NCBI RefSeq assembly: GCF_001411555.2
Contig: NC_049911.1
Span: 7,386,209-7,450,208 of the forward strand
Length of the DNA stretch: 64,000 nt
Reading direction: 5' to 3'
Source: Juglans regia
Taxonomy: Eukaryota > Streptophyta > Magnoliopsida > Fagales > Juglandaceae
Part shown: piece by piece, positions 1 to 10,418 of the stretch
Numbering within the stretch: position 1 is the stretch's first letter
How the letters are laid out: each line of letters starts with the position of its first letter
The notes under the pieces: generated by a model
The model's input: the letters and a program-made list of their open reading frames with translations, nothing else
What the model was told of the DNA's origin: nothing
Databases searched by the model: none
Program-made: the position numbers and the translations under genes

Positions 1-1818
1 ACTATAGTTAGGATAACTGTCATGCCATTCGAGCTTGGAAGTCCTTCAGTGAAGTCCATGGCAATATCAAGCCAAGGACTTTGAGGGATGGGCGAGGGTT
101 GAAGTAACCCAGCTGGACAAACATTCTCATTCTTTTTAACTTGACAAATCTGACATTCCCTTACTAACTTTCTGATATCTTTCCTCATGCCTGGCCAATA
201 GAAGTCCATCTTTGCTTTCTGCAGTGTCTTGTGGTACCCCACGTGACCAGCCTCTGGACTATAATGAATGTGTTGTAGCACCCTATTCTGAAATGGGGAT
301 CCAGGGACTATTATTAACTTTCCTTTCCTGAGAAGCAGGCCTTGCTGTAAGGAAAACTCCTTGGAAACTTGTTTGCCTTGCTGCAAATCATTGATCAAGT
401 CAGTAAGCTCAACAGAAAGATTATAACTTTGTTTCAAATCTTCTAACCATAAAGGAGTAGGGAATGAAATTAAAGCCAATGTAGATGGCTCCTCTTCCAT
501 CTTCCTTGAAAGTGCATCAGCTACTTTAATTTCCTTGCCCTTCTTGTATTCCACTCGAAAATCATAGCCCATAAACTTTGAGATCCACTTTTACTGAGCC
601 ACAGTAGCCATCTTTTGCTCTAATAAAAATTTCAAAACTTGTTGATCAGTCTTGATTCTAAATGTCTGACCAAGCAAATAGGGTCTCCATTTGCCCACAA
701 CACACACCAAGGCCAAAAACTCTTTTTCATAAGTAGGCAACATTAAAGCCTTACCTTTCAAAGCCTTGCTGAAAAAGGCATTGGATGCCCTTCTTGCATC
801 AAAACAGCTCCCAAGCCAACTCCAGATGCATCACACTCAATAGTAAACTCTTTTGCAAAATCAGGCAGCTTCAACGCTGGAGGTTGAGCTACTGCATTCT
901 TCAAACTGTGAAAGGCTACCTCAGCTTCTTTGGATCACATGAAAGAGTTCTTTTTCAGTAGCAATGTTAAAAGAGCAGCTATAGAACCATAGCCTTTAAT
1001 AAACTTCCTATAATAGCCAGTAAGGCCCAAGAAACCTCTCAATGCTTTTACATTTTTAGGGACTGGCCATTCCATCATGTCAGCTATTTTTTTTAGGATC
1101 AGCTTTAACACTCTCTACATAAATTAAATGGCCAAGATAATCTACCTCAGTGACCCCAAAACGACACTTAGATTTCTTAGCAAATAGAGTATGCTGCTGT
1201 AAAACTGATAAAAACGTTGATAAATGTGCAAGGTGTTCCTCCAAGTTTTTGCTATAAACCAGAATATCATCAAAGAAAACTAATACAAATTTTCTGAGAT
1301 ATGGTTTAAAAGCATGGTTCATTAAACTTTGAAAAGTGGCAAGTGCATTGGTAAGCCCAAATGGCCTAATTTGAAGATAGTGGCTTTCATGAGTTCTAAA
1401 TGCTGTTTTAGGGATATCTTCCTCTTTCACCCTAATTTGATGATAGCCTGACCTCAAATCAAGCTTCGAAAAATACTTTGCTTCACACAATTCATCAAGA
1501 AGTTCATCAATGACAGGAATTGGAGATTTGTCTTTTATGGTTTCTTGGTTTAGGGCTCTATAATCCATACACATTCTCCATGTTCTATCAATTTTCTTAA
1601 CAAGAAGAACAAGTGAGGAAAATGGGTTTTGGCTTGGTCTAATCACACCATTACTCAACAAATCTTGTACAATTTTTTCAATCTCTGATTTTTTATAATG
1701 AGAATACTTGTAAAGCCTTACTGGCACTGGTGCAGATCCAATTTTTAAAATAATTTGATAGTCAAAAGCTCGAGGTGGAGGTAACCCCACAAGTTCTTCA
1801 AAAGAGTATTAAACTGCT
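1..1818 (-). pseudogene. Element A pol: reverse transcriptase, RNase H and start of integrase
   Basis: The RT domain is open at 1080-1790 and contains WRMCMDYRALN, KLDLRSGYHQIRV, RPFGLTNALATF and the catalytic VFFDDILVYS. It continues through [18 protein letters not shown] (about 960-1060) into RNase H (ECDASGVGLGAVL near 835) and the RNase H exit motif VADALSRKMEEE (about 490-525). The integrase H2C2 zinc finger (HIHYSPEAGHVGYHKT then CQICQ, about 150-275) and the first part of the core (MDFTEGLPSS) reach the window edge. In-frame stops at about 590 and 935 and a frame change near 780 break it. Confidence 0.88.
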
Positions 1819-1922
1819 TGATGCAAACCAAGGAGCTGGACATGCTGATCATACAAATGGGAATGGATCTGAATTTGCATAAGACCTTTTGTCACTTCCT
1901 AGTGGCCCAATTACAAGACTTA

Positions 1923-3005
1923 GGGTGTGTTTGGGTACTAGAGTATCCTCAATACTTTTCAAGTATTTTCGTACTTTTGAAAATACTTCACATGTGAAAA
2001 ACTTTAAATACTTTCAATGGGACCCACAAACCCATTTTAATCTCTACTCATAACTATTCACAAATATTCTATAATACTTATCACTATTATATATCAATAA
2101 AAAATAAAATCACTATAATATTTATCACTTTTAAATATAAAAAAAAATCATTATAATATATAAATAAATAAATAAATCACTATAATATATAAATAAAAAA
2201 TAAAATCATTATAATATATAAATAAAAAATAAAATCGCTATAATATATAAATAAAAAATAAAATCGCTATAATATATAAATAAAAAATAAAATCTCTATA
2301 ATATATAAATAAAAAATAAAATCGCTATAATATATAAATAAAAAATAAAATCGATATAATATATAAATAAAAAATAAAATCGCTATAATATATAAATAAA
2401 AAATAAAATCACTATAATATATAAATAAAAAATAAAATCATTATAATATTTATCTCTATTATATATAAATAAAAAATAAAATCACTAAAATATATAAATA
2501 AAAAATAAAATCACTATTATATATAAATAAAAAATAAAATACTATAATATTTATCACTATTATATATAAATTAAAAATAAAATCACTATAATATATAAAT
2601 AAAAAATAACATTACTATAATATTTATCACTATTATATATATATAAATAAAATCATTATAATATTTATCACTATTATATATAAATTAAAAATAAAATCAT
2701 TATAATATTTATCATTATTATATATAAAAGTAAAATAAAATCACTATAATATTTATTAATATTAAAAAATCACTATAATAAAATCATTATAATATTTATT
2801 ACTAAAAATAAAATTACTATAATATTTATAGGACCCACACATTTTTCAACTACCTACTCAAAAGTCAACAACTCAACATACTTCTCATATCCAAACAACT
2901 CAAAATACTTTCAATGAGACCCACAAACTCACTCCAATCTCTACTCATAACTATTCACAAATATTCTCAGCGCTTCTCAACACTCCTCACTACCCAAACG
3001 TACCC
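1923..3005. mobile_element. Tourist-like (PIF/Harbinger) non-autonomous element in the LTR
   Basis: Inverted ends GGGTGTGTTTGGGTA and TACCCAAACGTACCC are flanked by TTA on both sides (1920-1922, 3006-3008). The uninterrupted 3' LTR of element B has a single TTA there, which proves the insertion. The ends fit the Tourist consensus with a TWA target. Subterminal sequences are also repeated (TTCAAATACTTTCAATGGGACCC-like near 2010 and 2905). No coding capacity. The interior is a long A+T tandem array. Confidence 0.92.
2085..2830. repeat. 29-bp A+T-rich minisatellite inside the Tourist-like element
   Basis: The cleanest unit, AATATATAAATAAAAAATAA followed by AATCGCTAT (29 bp), is repeated head to tail. 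The best copies lie between about 2190 and 2420 and differ only at the base in ATC[G/A/T][C/A]TAT. Outside that core the copies are more diverged and mixed with TATTTATCACTATTATATAT variants. The array accounts for most of the element's length. Confidence 0.9.
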
Positions 3006-3713
3006 TTAGAGCCAAACGTTTTAAGGAAATACTAAATGGGCTAATCCAAGAGAATTAGGCTGATTCTAAAAAGACCAAGATGGGCTCAAATAATATTCAA
3101 GATTTAGTCCATGTCATCAATGCAATTGAAGAGGCTAATTAGCACGTAGAAATATGATGTAAGGTCTGACCATTAAAGGACGTGAATTTGTTGAGTTTCA
3201 AGAATATTAAATAGGTGAATGAACTTGGTCTTGCCTGGGTATGTTAAATACATTGAATTTAGTCATTTAATCATTTTTGGCTACCTCTAGAAGTCCAGGA
3301 GGCCTAAAAATCGTGGGACTTGTTATGTTAATATTTGTGTTGCTTTTAAAGCTGTAGTTATGACTTTTTCTATTCTTTGAGGGTTGTTCCAAGTATATAG
3401 AGGGGTTATTTCAAGTTTTAATATCAGATTGAGAATTTCAGAAGTTTATTTGTCTTTGTGAGGTCTTGTGTTCCTCTTGGTTCTTCAAAGAACTCTTTGA
3501 ACTTATCAAGTTAATCTTGTGGCGTTCAAGCTCCAAACTTATCATCTTGATTCTGATTTCTTGGTGTGGCATTTTCAATCCTTCGTAGTCTTGGTTTTCA
3601 TCTAGTTGGGTGATTGGTCAAGGCTCAATAAATCTTGTCAATACGATCTTGGGGTTCCAAGCCATCATTGTTATCAGGTTTCATTACAATTGTTGGTGGA
3701 GTTCATATCATTT

Positions 3714-3725
3714 TGGTATCAGAGC
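3714..3725 (+). other. Primer-binding site of element B
   Basis: TGGTATCAGAGC lies 3 bases after the 5' LTR and is complementary to the 3' end of plant initiator Met-tRNA, the usual primer of plant LTR retrotransposons. Confidence 0.93.
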
Positions 3726-4133
3726 TTTGGTTCTAAGATAAGTTTGTCTATCTTTTATTTTCGTTCTATTTCCTGTTCTTTGCTGTTAAAAAACAAAAAA
3801 ACAAAAAAGACAAAAAGAAAAAAAAAGGTACACGATTCTAGTAAGAAAACTTCTTCCTTTCAACTTGATTTCACCTTATTCAAGTACTTGAACTTTTGAT
3901 GAGTTTTGGTTGTTTATTTTTGAATTGCTGCAGGATTATTTTGAATGAGTTTCTTGAAGTTCGATTAAGAACTAAAGAAGACACAGAAGAGTGGAAAAAG
4001 GCAAGAGTGTGTGAGACCATACGAGGGTAAAAGCAATTTAGAGTGAAAACACGAGTGCAGGTGTATCAATTCTTGAGTGAAACACGGGAGGGAGTGCTTG
4101 TGAGGATTCTAACTTTGTTTGTAGATTTTAAAC

Positions 4134-5216
4134 ATGTCTAATAATCAAGAAGAAGACACAACCGAAGAATTTCGACAACCTCCAGTTCCGAACCTCCAAA
4201 TGCAAGCGATGTTAGGGGAGATGAGGCGTATGTTGAGGGCTGAATTAGAACCTATTTACGAAAGGTTGGACAGGGCAGAAGTGGAAACCCCTAGGGGCCA
4301 GCAACATGACATTCACAATAGGCAGCATAGTGGGCGTGGTCCATGGCAGAATGTTGATGGAGAGGCGGAGTCGGAGGAGTTTGATGAGCAATATTTGAAC
4401 CGAGGCAGGATTGAGCGTGGGTATAGAAATAGAGAAGTTAGGATGGATAGGCCTAGGAGGGATAACGATTTAGGAAATATAAATATTAAAATCCTATCTT
4501 TTCAAGGTAAAAATGATCCTGAAGTTTATTTGGAGTGGGAAACTAAAATGGAGATGGTGTTTGATTGTCACAACTACTCAGAGATAAAGAAGGTTAAGTT
4601 GGCTGCAATTGAATTTACCGATTATGCCATTGTGTGGTGGAATCAATTACTGATTAATAGGAGGAGGAATAGAGAGCCACCCGTGGACACTTGGGAGGAA
4701 ATGAAAATGCTTATGAGGAAGCATTTTGTACCCAGCCACTATTATAGGGGATTGTATCAAAAATTGCAGAGGTTAATTCAAGGATCTAAGAGTGTGGATG
4801 TGTATTATAAGGAGATGGAGGTAGCTATGATCTGGGCATAATGTAGAAGAGGACCGAGAAGTCACCATGGCTAGGTTTTTGCACGGTTTAAATCGTGAGA
4901 TTGCGGATATAGTCGAGATGCAGCACTATGTTGAGTTGACGGATATGGTGCATCAAGCCATAAAGGTGGAGGAACAATTCAAACGAAAGGGATTGGCTAA
5001 GAGGGGACAGCCTATGGCTACCACCAGCTCGTGGAAGACAACTCCAAAAAGGGACGAGTAGCAACAAAATAAGCCAAAATTTGAATCCTCTAAGAATGCC
5101 AACTTAAAGACCGCCACTACTTTAGGTACAATCGAGACTTCAAGTTCTAAAACACGTGATATTAAGTGTTTTAAATGTTAGGGGCGAGGACATATAGCCA
5201 GCCAGTATGTAAACAA
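4134..5216 (+). pseudogene. Element B gag
   Basis: Starts MSNNQEEDTTEEF. The retrotransposon gag domain (FQGKNDPEVYLEWETKMEMV ... VWWNQL ... MRKHFVPSHY) is at about residues 120-230. A frameshift near 4835 moves the frame to [16 protein letters not shown] (4867-5061). A nonsense codon follows at 5059. A CCHC knuckle at about 5168-5208 has a stop after its second Cys, and its last Cys is replaced by Tyr. The leader between the PBS and this ATG (3726-4133) has no further coding signal. Confidence 0.85.
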
Positions 5217-5220
5217 AAGG

Positions 5221-5856
5221 GTGATGGTGATAAATGCCCAAGGAGATCTTGAGTCAGAAAATGAGGAAGAAGTAGATAATGATGATATGCCATCTATGGA
5301 GGATGCTGATGATGAGCAAAATGTTGTGGTTGGAGATTTATTGGTTGCAAGGCGAGTTCTCAATGTGCAGGTGAAGGAGGAAGAAAGTAACCAAAGGGAG
5401 AACTTGTTTCATACTCGGTGCTTTGTAAATAACAAAGTTTGCAGTGTCATTATCAATGGAGGGAGTTGCACAAATGTAGCCAGCACTTATTTGGTAGAAA
5501 AATTGGCTTTAACTACCTTGAAACATCCTCAACCTTACCGGCTTCAGTGGCTGAATGAATGTGGAGAAATCAAGGTAACAAGACAAGTGTTGGTGGCATT
5601 ATCCATTGGCAAATATGAGGATGGGGTGCTTTGTGATGTGGTTCCTATGCACGCATGCCATTTACTGTTGGGAAGACCATGTCAGTATGATCTGAGGGTT
5701 ACTCATGATGGATTCACAAATAAGTATTCCTTCACTCTTAATAGGCAACCTATTACTCTTGTGCCATTAACTCCAAAACAGGTCAGGGAGGACCAATTAA
5801 AGTTACAAAGTTCAAATGAGAAAAAAAAAAGAAAAGGAAAGGAAGGCCGAAACTGA
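5221..5856 (+). pseudogene. Element B aspartic protease region
   Basis: A single open frame of 211 codons. It contains the retroviral-type protease pattern around IINGGSCTNVAS (about residues 78-89), then HLLLGRPCQYD (about residues 141-151). In related gypsy elements the first motif reads DGGS or DSGA; here the catalytic Asp is Asn, so the protease should be inactive even though the frame is open. A Lys-rich linker follows before RT. Confidence 0.82.
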
Positions 5857-6099
5857 AAAAAAAAAAGACTTTAAAAAAAGAGAGAGAAAAACATGCATCA
5901 GAGTGAAAAAGAAAGAGAGAGGATTTCGGCCATAGTGAGAGCAAGAGAGGAAAAATTCAATTACATTGTAAAAAAAAGTGAGATCAAGAGAGCATTATTT
6001 TCACACCAGTCCCTTATTGTACTCATGTACAAGGAGACTCTTTTATGTACTAATGATCTCGTCGGTGCTTTGCCGAGCAATATTATTTCCCTTTTGTAG

Positions 6100-7430
6100 G
6101 AGTTTGAAGATGTCCTTCCTGAAGAGGTACCTTATAGTTTACCTTCAATTAGAGGGATTGAACATCAAATTGATTTCATACCTGGTGCATCAATTCCAAA
6201 CCGACCTACTTATAGGAGTAATCCCGAGGAGACCAAGGAACTTCAAAGGCAAGTAAGTGAATTATTGGAGAAGGGGTTTGTGCGTGAAAGTATGAGTCCT
6301 TGTGCGGTTCTGGTGATGTTAGTTCCTAAGAAGGATGGAACATGGAGGATGTGCGTTGACTGCCGAGCCATCAACAACATAACGATAAAGTATCGTCATC
6401 CCATTCCTAGATTAGATGATATGTTGGATGAATTGCATGGTTTTTGTGTCTTTACAAAAATTGATCTTAAGAGTGGATATCATCATATTAGGATGAAAGA
6501 AGGTGATGAATGAAAAACTGCTTTTAAGACTAAATATGGTTTGTATAGTTAGTGATGCCTTTCGGTTTAACTAATGCTCCGAGCACATTTATGCGTTTGA
6601 TGAACCATGTTTTGCGAGCATTTATTGGCAGATTTATAGTTGTGTATTTTGATGATATCCTGATCTATAGCAAAAATTTGGAAGAACATGTAATGCATTT
6701 GAAATCTGTTTTGGAAATTCTAAGGAAAGAAAGATTGTTTGCTAACCTCAAAAAGTGCACATTTTGCACGGATAAGCTTGTGTTTCTTGGTTTTGTTGTT
6801 AGTAAGAGAGGAATTGAGGTGGATGAGGAAAAGGTGAAGGCAATCCAAGAGTGGTCAACGCCTACAACAGTCAGCCAAGTGAGGAGTTTCCATGGCTTAG
6901 CTAGCTTCTATAAACAGTTTGTGTGTGATTTTAGTAGCTTAGCTGCCCCTCTTACTGAAGTCATCAAAAAAATGTGCCATTTAAGTGGGGAAAAGAACAA
7001 GAAAAGACATTTAGTCTGATCAAAGAAAAGTTAACTAATGCGCCTTTACTTGTTTTACCTAACTTTGCTAAAACTTTTGAAATTGAGTGTGATGCTTCAG
7101 GCATAGGTATTGGAGTTGTTTTGATGCAAGAAGGCCGTCCAATTGCTTATTTCAGTGAAAAGTTGAGTGGGGCAGCCCTAAATTACTCTACTTATGATAA
7201 GGAGATGTATGCCTTAGTGAGGGCTTTGGAAAATTGGCAACACTATCTATGGCCAAAGGAGTTTGTGATTCACACAGATCATGAGTCTTTGAAGCATTTG
7301 AAAGGACAACAAATGTTGAACAAACGCCATGCCAAGTGGGTGGAATTCATTGAAACATTTCCGTATGTGATCAGATATAAGGAAGGTAAGGAAAATGTAG
7401 TGGCTAATGAATTGTCTCCAAGGTATGCCT
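6100..7430 (+). pseudogene. Element B reverse transcriptase and RNase H
   Basis: RT motifs appear in order: [59 protein letters not shown] and the catalytic [11 protein letters not shown] (about 6640-6670). RNase H follows with [15 protein letters not shown] and [12 protein letters not shown]. Lesions: TGA at 6511-6513, a TAG near 6550 just before PFGL, and a frame change at about 6975 that moves RNase H to another frame. The RNase H exit motif is degraded to VANELSPRY. Confidence 0.88.
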
Positions 7431-8703
7431 TACTTTTAATTTTAGATACAAAAATGCTTGGCTTTGAATACATTAAGGAATTGTATGCTCAAGATTCTGA
7501 TTTTGGTAATGTGTTCAATGCATGTGAAAAAGTGGTGTTTGGTAAGTTTTATAGGTATGATGGATTTTTGTTTCGGGAAAATAAATTGTGTTTCCCAATG
7601 TGTTCTTTGCTCAAATTGTTTGTGAGAGAAGCTCATGGTGGTGGTTTGATGGGTCATTTTGGTGTAGCTAAGACTTTAGGAATTTTGCATGAACATTTTT
7701 TTTTGGCCTCATATGATGTGGAAAGAATTTGTGAGAAGTGTATCATATGTAAACAGGCTAAATCTAAGCTGAAACCCCATGGTTTGTACACACCTTTGCT
7801 AATATCTAGTGAACCTTGGACTGATATTTCTATGGATTTTGTTTTAGGTTTACCTAGGACTAAGAGGGGGAGAGATTCAGTTTTTGGGGTGGTAGATAGA
7901 TTTTCCAAGATGGCACACTTCATTGCATGTTAAAAAAAAAATGATGATGCATCACATATAGCTGATTTATTCTTCAAAGAAATTGTTAGGTTACATGGTA
8001 TGCCTAAGACCATTGTTTCTAATAGGGATGCAAAGTTTTTGAGTTACTTTTGGAAGACTTTGTGGGGAAAGCTGGGAACTAAGTTGTTGTTTTCTACTAC
8101 TTGTCATCCACAAACGGATGGTCAAACTGAAGTAGTAAATAGAACTTTGTCCTCTTTGTTGCGTGCTATCATTAAAAAGAACTTGAAAGCATAGGAAGAT
8201 TGTTTGCCACATGTTGAATTTGCTTACAATAGAAGTATACATTCTGCAACTAAGTTTTCACCATTTGAAATTGTTTATGGCTTTAACCCATTGTCACCTT
8301 TGGATTTAACTTCTTTACCTTTAAGTGAACGTGTGAACTTAGATGGCAAAAAGAAGGCAGAATTTGTAAAAATGATTCATGAAAAGGCACGGCTGAACAT
8401 TGAAAGGAGGACTAAACAATATGTCCATCAAGCCAACAAGGGATGCAAGAAGGTAGTGTTTCAACCAGGAGATTGATTTGGTTGCACTTAAGGAAGGACC
8501 ATTTTCGAGAGAAACGGCGTTCAAAACTCCTACCTCGGGGTGACGGACCATTTCAAGTAGTAAAACGCATAAATGATAATGCCTACAAGCTTGACTTACC
8601 AGGTGAGTATGGTGTCAGTGCAAGCTTTAATGTTGTTGATTTGTCTCCTTTTGATGTAGGTGATGATTTGAGGACAAATACTTCTCAAGAGGGGGGAGAA
8701 TGA
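7431..8703 (+). pseudogene. Element B integrase and C-terminal tail
   Basis: The zinc finger is [14 protein letters not shown] ... [11 protein letters not shown], then the catalytic core [29 protein letters not shown] and [16 protein letters not shown] (D, D, E all visible), then [20 protein letters not shown]. The C-terminal part reads LPRGDGPFQVVKRINDNAYK ... FNVVDLSPF and stops at the purine tract. Lesions: stops at about 7931 and 8192 and a frameshift at about 8475. I see no clear chromodomain. Confidence 0.88.
8688..8700 (+). other. Polypurine tract of element B
   Basis: AAGAGGGGGGAGAA directly abuts the 3' LTR start TGATGCAAAC. Plus-strand DNA priming in LTR elements occurs at such tracts. 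Confidence 0.9.
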
Positions 8704-9105
8704 TGCAAACCAAGGAGCTAGACATGCTGATCATACAAGTGGGAATGGAGCTGAATTTGCACAAGACCCTTTGTCACTTCCTAGTGGCTCAATTACAAGA
8801 CTTAGAGCCAAACGTTTCAAGGAAGTACTAAATGGGCTAATCCAAGAGAATTGGGCTGATTCTAAAAAGACCAAGATAGGCTCAAATAATATTCAAGACT
8901 TAGTCCATGTCATCACTGCAATTGAAGAGGCTAATTAGCACGTAGAAATATGATGTAAGGTCTGACCATTAAAGGACGTGAATTTGTTGAGTTTCAAGAA
9001 TATTAAATAGGTGAATGACGCCTTTAAGTCCAAGAATGGCTCCAAGAACGCTCCAAGAATGGCTTTCTCCTTGAAAGTTTTTTCTTGCTTCGTTTGACGC
9101 ACGTA

Positions 9106-10418
9106 ATGGCTGCTGCTGCTATCAACGGAGGTCGGCGTCCCTTCGTGGATCTAGTATCGGTGGTTCCTCAACCTCTTCCAGATATGTCTATGGCTTTTCG
9201 TCTGCCGAAGTCTAAGGATGGAGAAATTTTTTTCCAGTTCTCTAAGGAAGAAGTCCAACGTTCTGCCGAACCTTTTCGGTATTCCATCGTATTGAAGTTT
9301 CTGAGAAACAGACCATCATTGGATGCCATTCGGGCCTTCATTCATAAGTGATGGAATCTTAATGGAGTTCCAGTCGTCTCCAACATGCGGCATCCTCGGA
9401 ATGTTTTTATTCGAATGATTTCAGAAGAGGATTGCAATAAGGCTCTGTCTCGTGAAGTCAATGATATCGATGGAATTCCTTACCGTCCATTCCACTGGAC
9501 TCCAGAATTTAAAGAAGAAGAAGAACCTTCGCTTGTTCTGGTGTGGATTGTACTTCCAGGTTTGCCTCCAAATTACTATCATGAATCTTTCCTTAATATT
9601 CTTACTGCACCTATTGGTAGATTTATTAGAAGTGATAACTCTACTCGTTGTGTTACTCGGACTAATGGTGCTCGCATATGTGTTGAAATGGATGTTGCGA
9701 AGACACCGTTACTTTCTTTTTGGATTGGAATGCCTGGTTTGGGAACTAGCAGAAAGCAAGAAATTGTTTATGAAACGTTGCCAGCGTTCTGTTCTAAATG
9801 CCATATACAGGGACATAATTTAAAGACTTGCCGTGCTGGGAAAAAAATGTAGGAAGTAATGTGTGGGTTCGGCAAAAAGATCCGATCGTGGAGGAGCCGA
9901 CGGATAAGAATAATATTCCAGTTCTTGAAACTACTAATATTCCAGTTCTTGAACATACAGAGGTTGAGTCAAAAGAACCAGCTGAGGAGGATCGGGTGTT
10001 AGTTGTTCAAACGGATAATCTTGATCATTTGGAGTTGGAACCGGAAAAGGATCAAGAGGATAATCTTGAGATTCCGGAAATTGCGGAAGAGATGATTCCA
10101 AGAATTATGAACGGACATTTGGCTTGTGCGAACCGTTTGACGGAAACAGAATTAGAAACAGATATGAGGGAGGGAGAAGTTATTCCTAGTTCTGCAGAAA
10201 AAGAAGTATATGATGGACCTGCGGAAGAGGTATGTCTGGAAGATGGCTCGATGTCTGATCCGGAGCCTGAGAAATGTGCGGAAGTTTTTTTGCAGGAGAA
10301 GGAATATCACTCGGCTGCTGAAGATGAAGTTGTTAAGCGTAAATATCAAAAGAGGCAGTTTGAGAAGATCCGTAGTTCTAGGCGGGTGATCACTAGAACA
10401 CAAAAGTTTTCTCAATGA
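9106..10418 (+). pseudogene. LINE ORF1, nucleic-acid-binding protein (DUF4283-like with CCHC knuckle)
   Basis: Chosen start MAAAAINGG at 9106. The N-terminal part resembles the DUF4283 domain of plant LINE ORF1 (FSKEEVQRSAEPFRYSIVLK ... NVFIRMISEEDC). A zinc knuckle CSKCHIQGHNLKTCR sits at about 9793-9837. The acidic C-terminal tail (9850-10418) is rich in Glu and Asp. Breaks: TGA at 9349-9351 in an otherwise continuous frame, and a frame change at the A7 run 9841-9847, just after the knuckle. ORF1 proteins bind the LINE RNA as a particle. Confidence 0.88.

Larger units (their letters stand above)
1819..3710 (+). repeat. 5' LTR of element B, with a Tourist-like insertion
   Basis: It matches the 3' LTR (8701-9018 plus 14765-15252) along its length, starts TG and ends CA. 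Subtracting the 1083-bp insertion and its 3-bp duplication leaves 806 bp, the same as the 3' LTR without its LINE. In the stretch I compared by eye (about 3010-3120 against 8810-8920) there is roughly one mismatch per 20 bases. Confidence 0.95.

Noticed and set aside
2085..2830. Regular 29-bp repeat, superficially CRISPR-like in unit length
   Set aside because: Units are contiguous without spacers, A+T-rich and lie inside a plant transposon.
3606..3899. Plus-strand frame of 97 codons at the LTR end
   Set aside because: It spans the LTR border and the primer-binding site, and ends in a Lys-rich low-complexity run.
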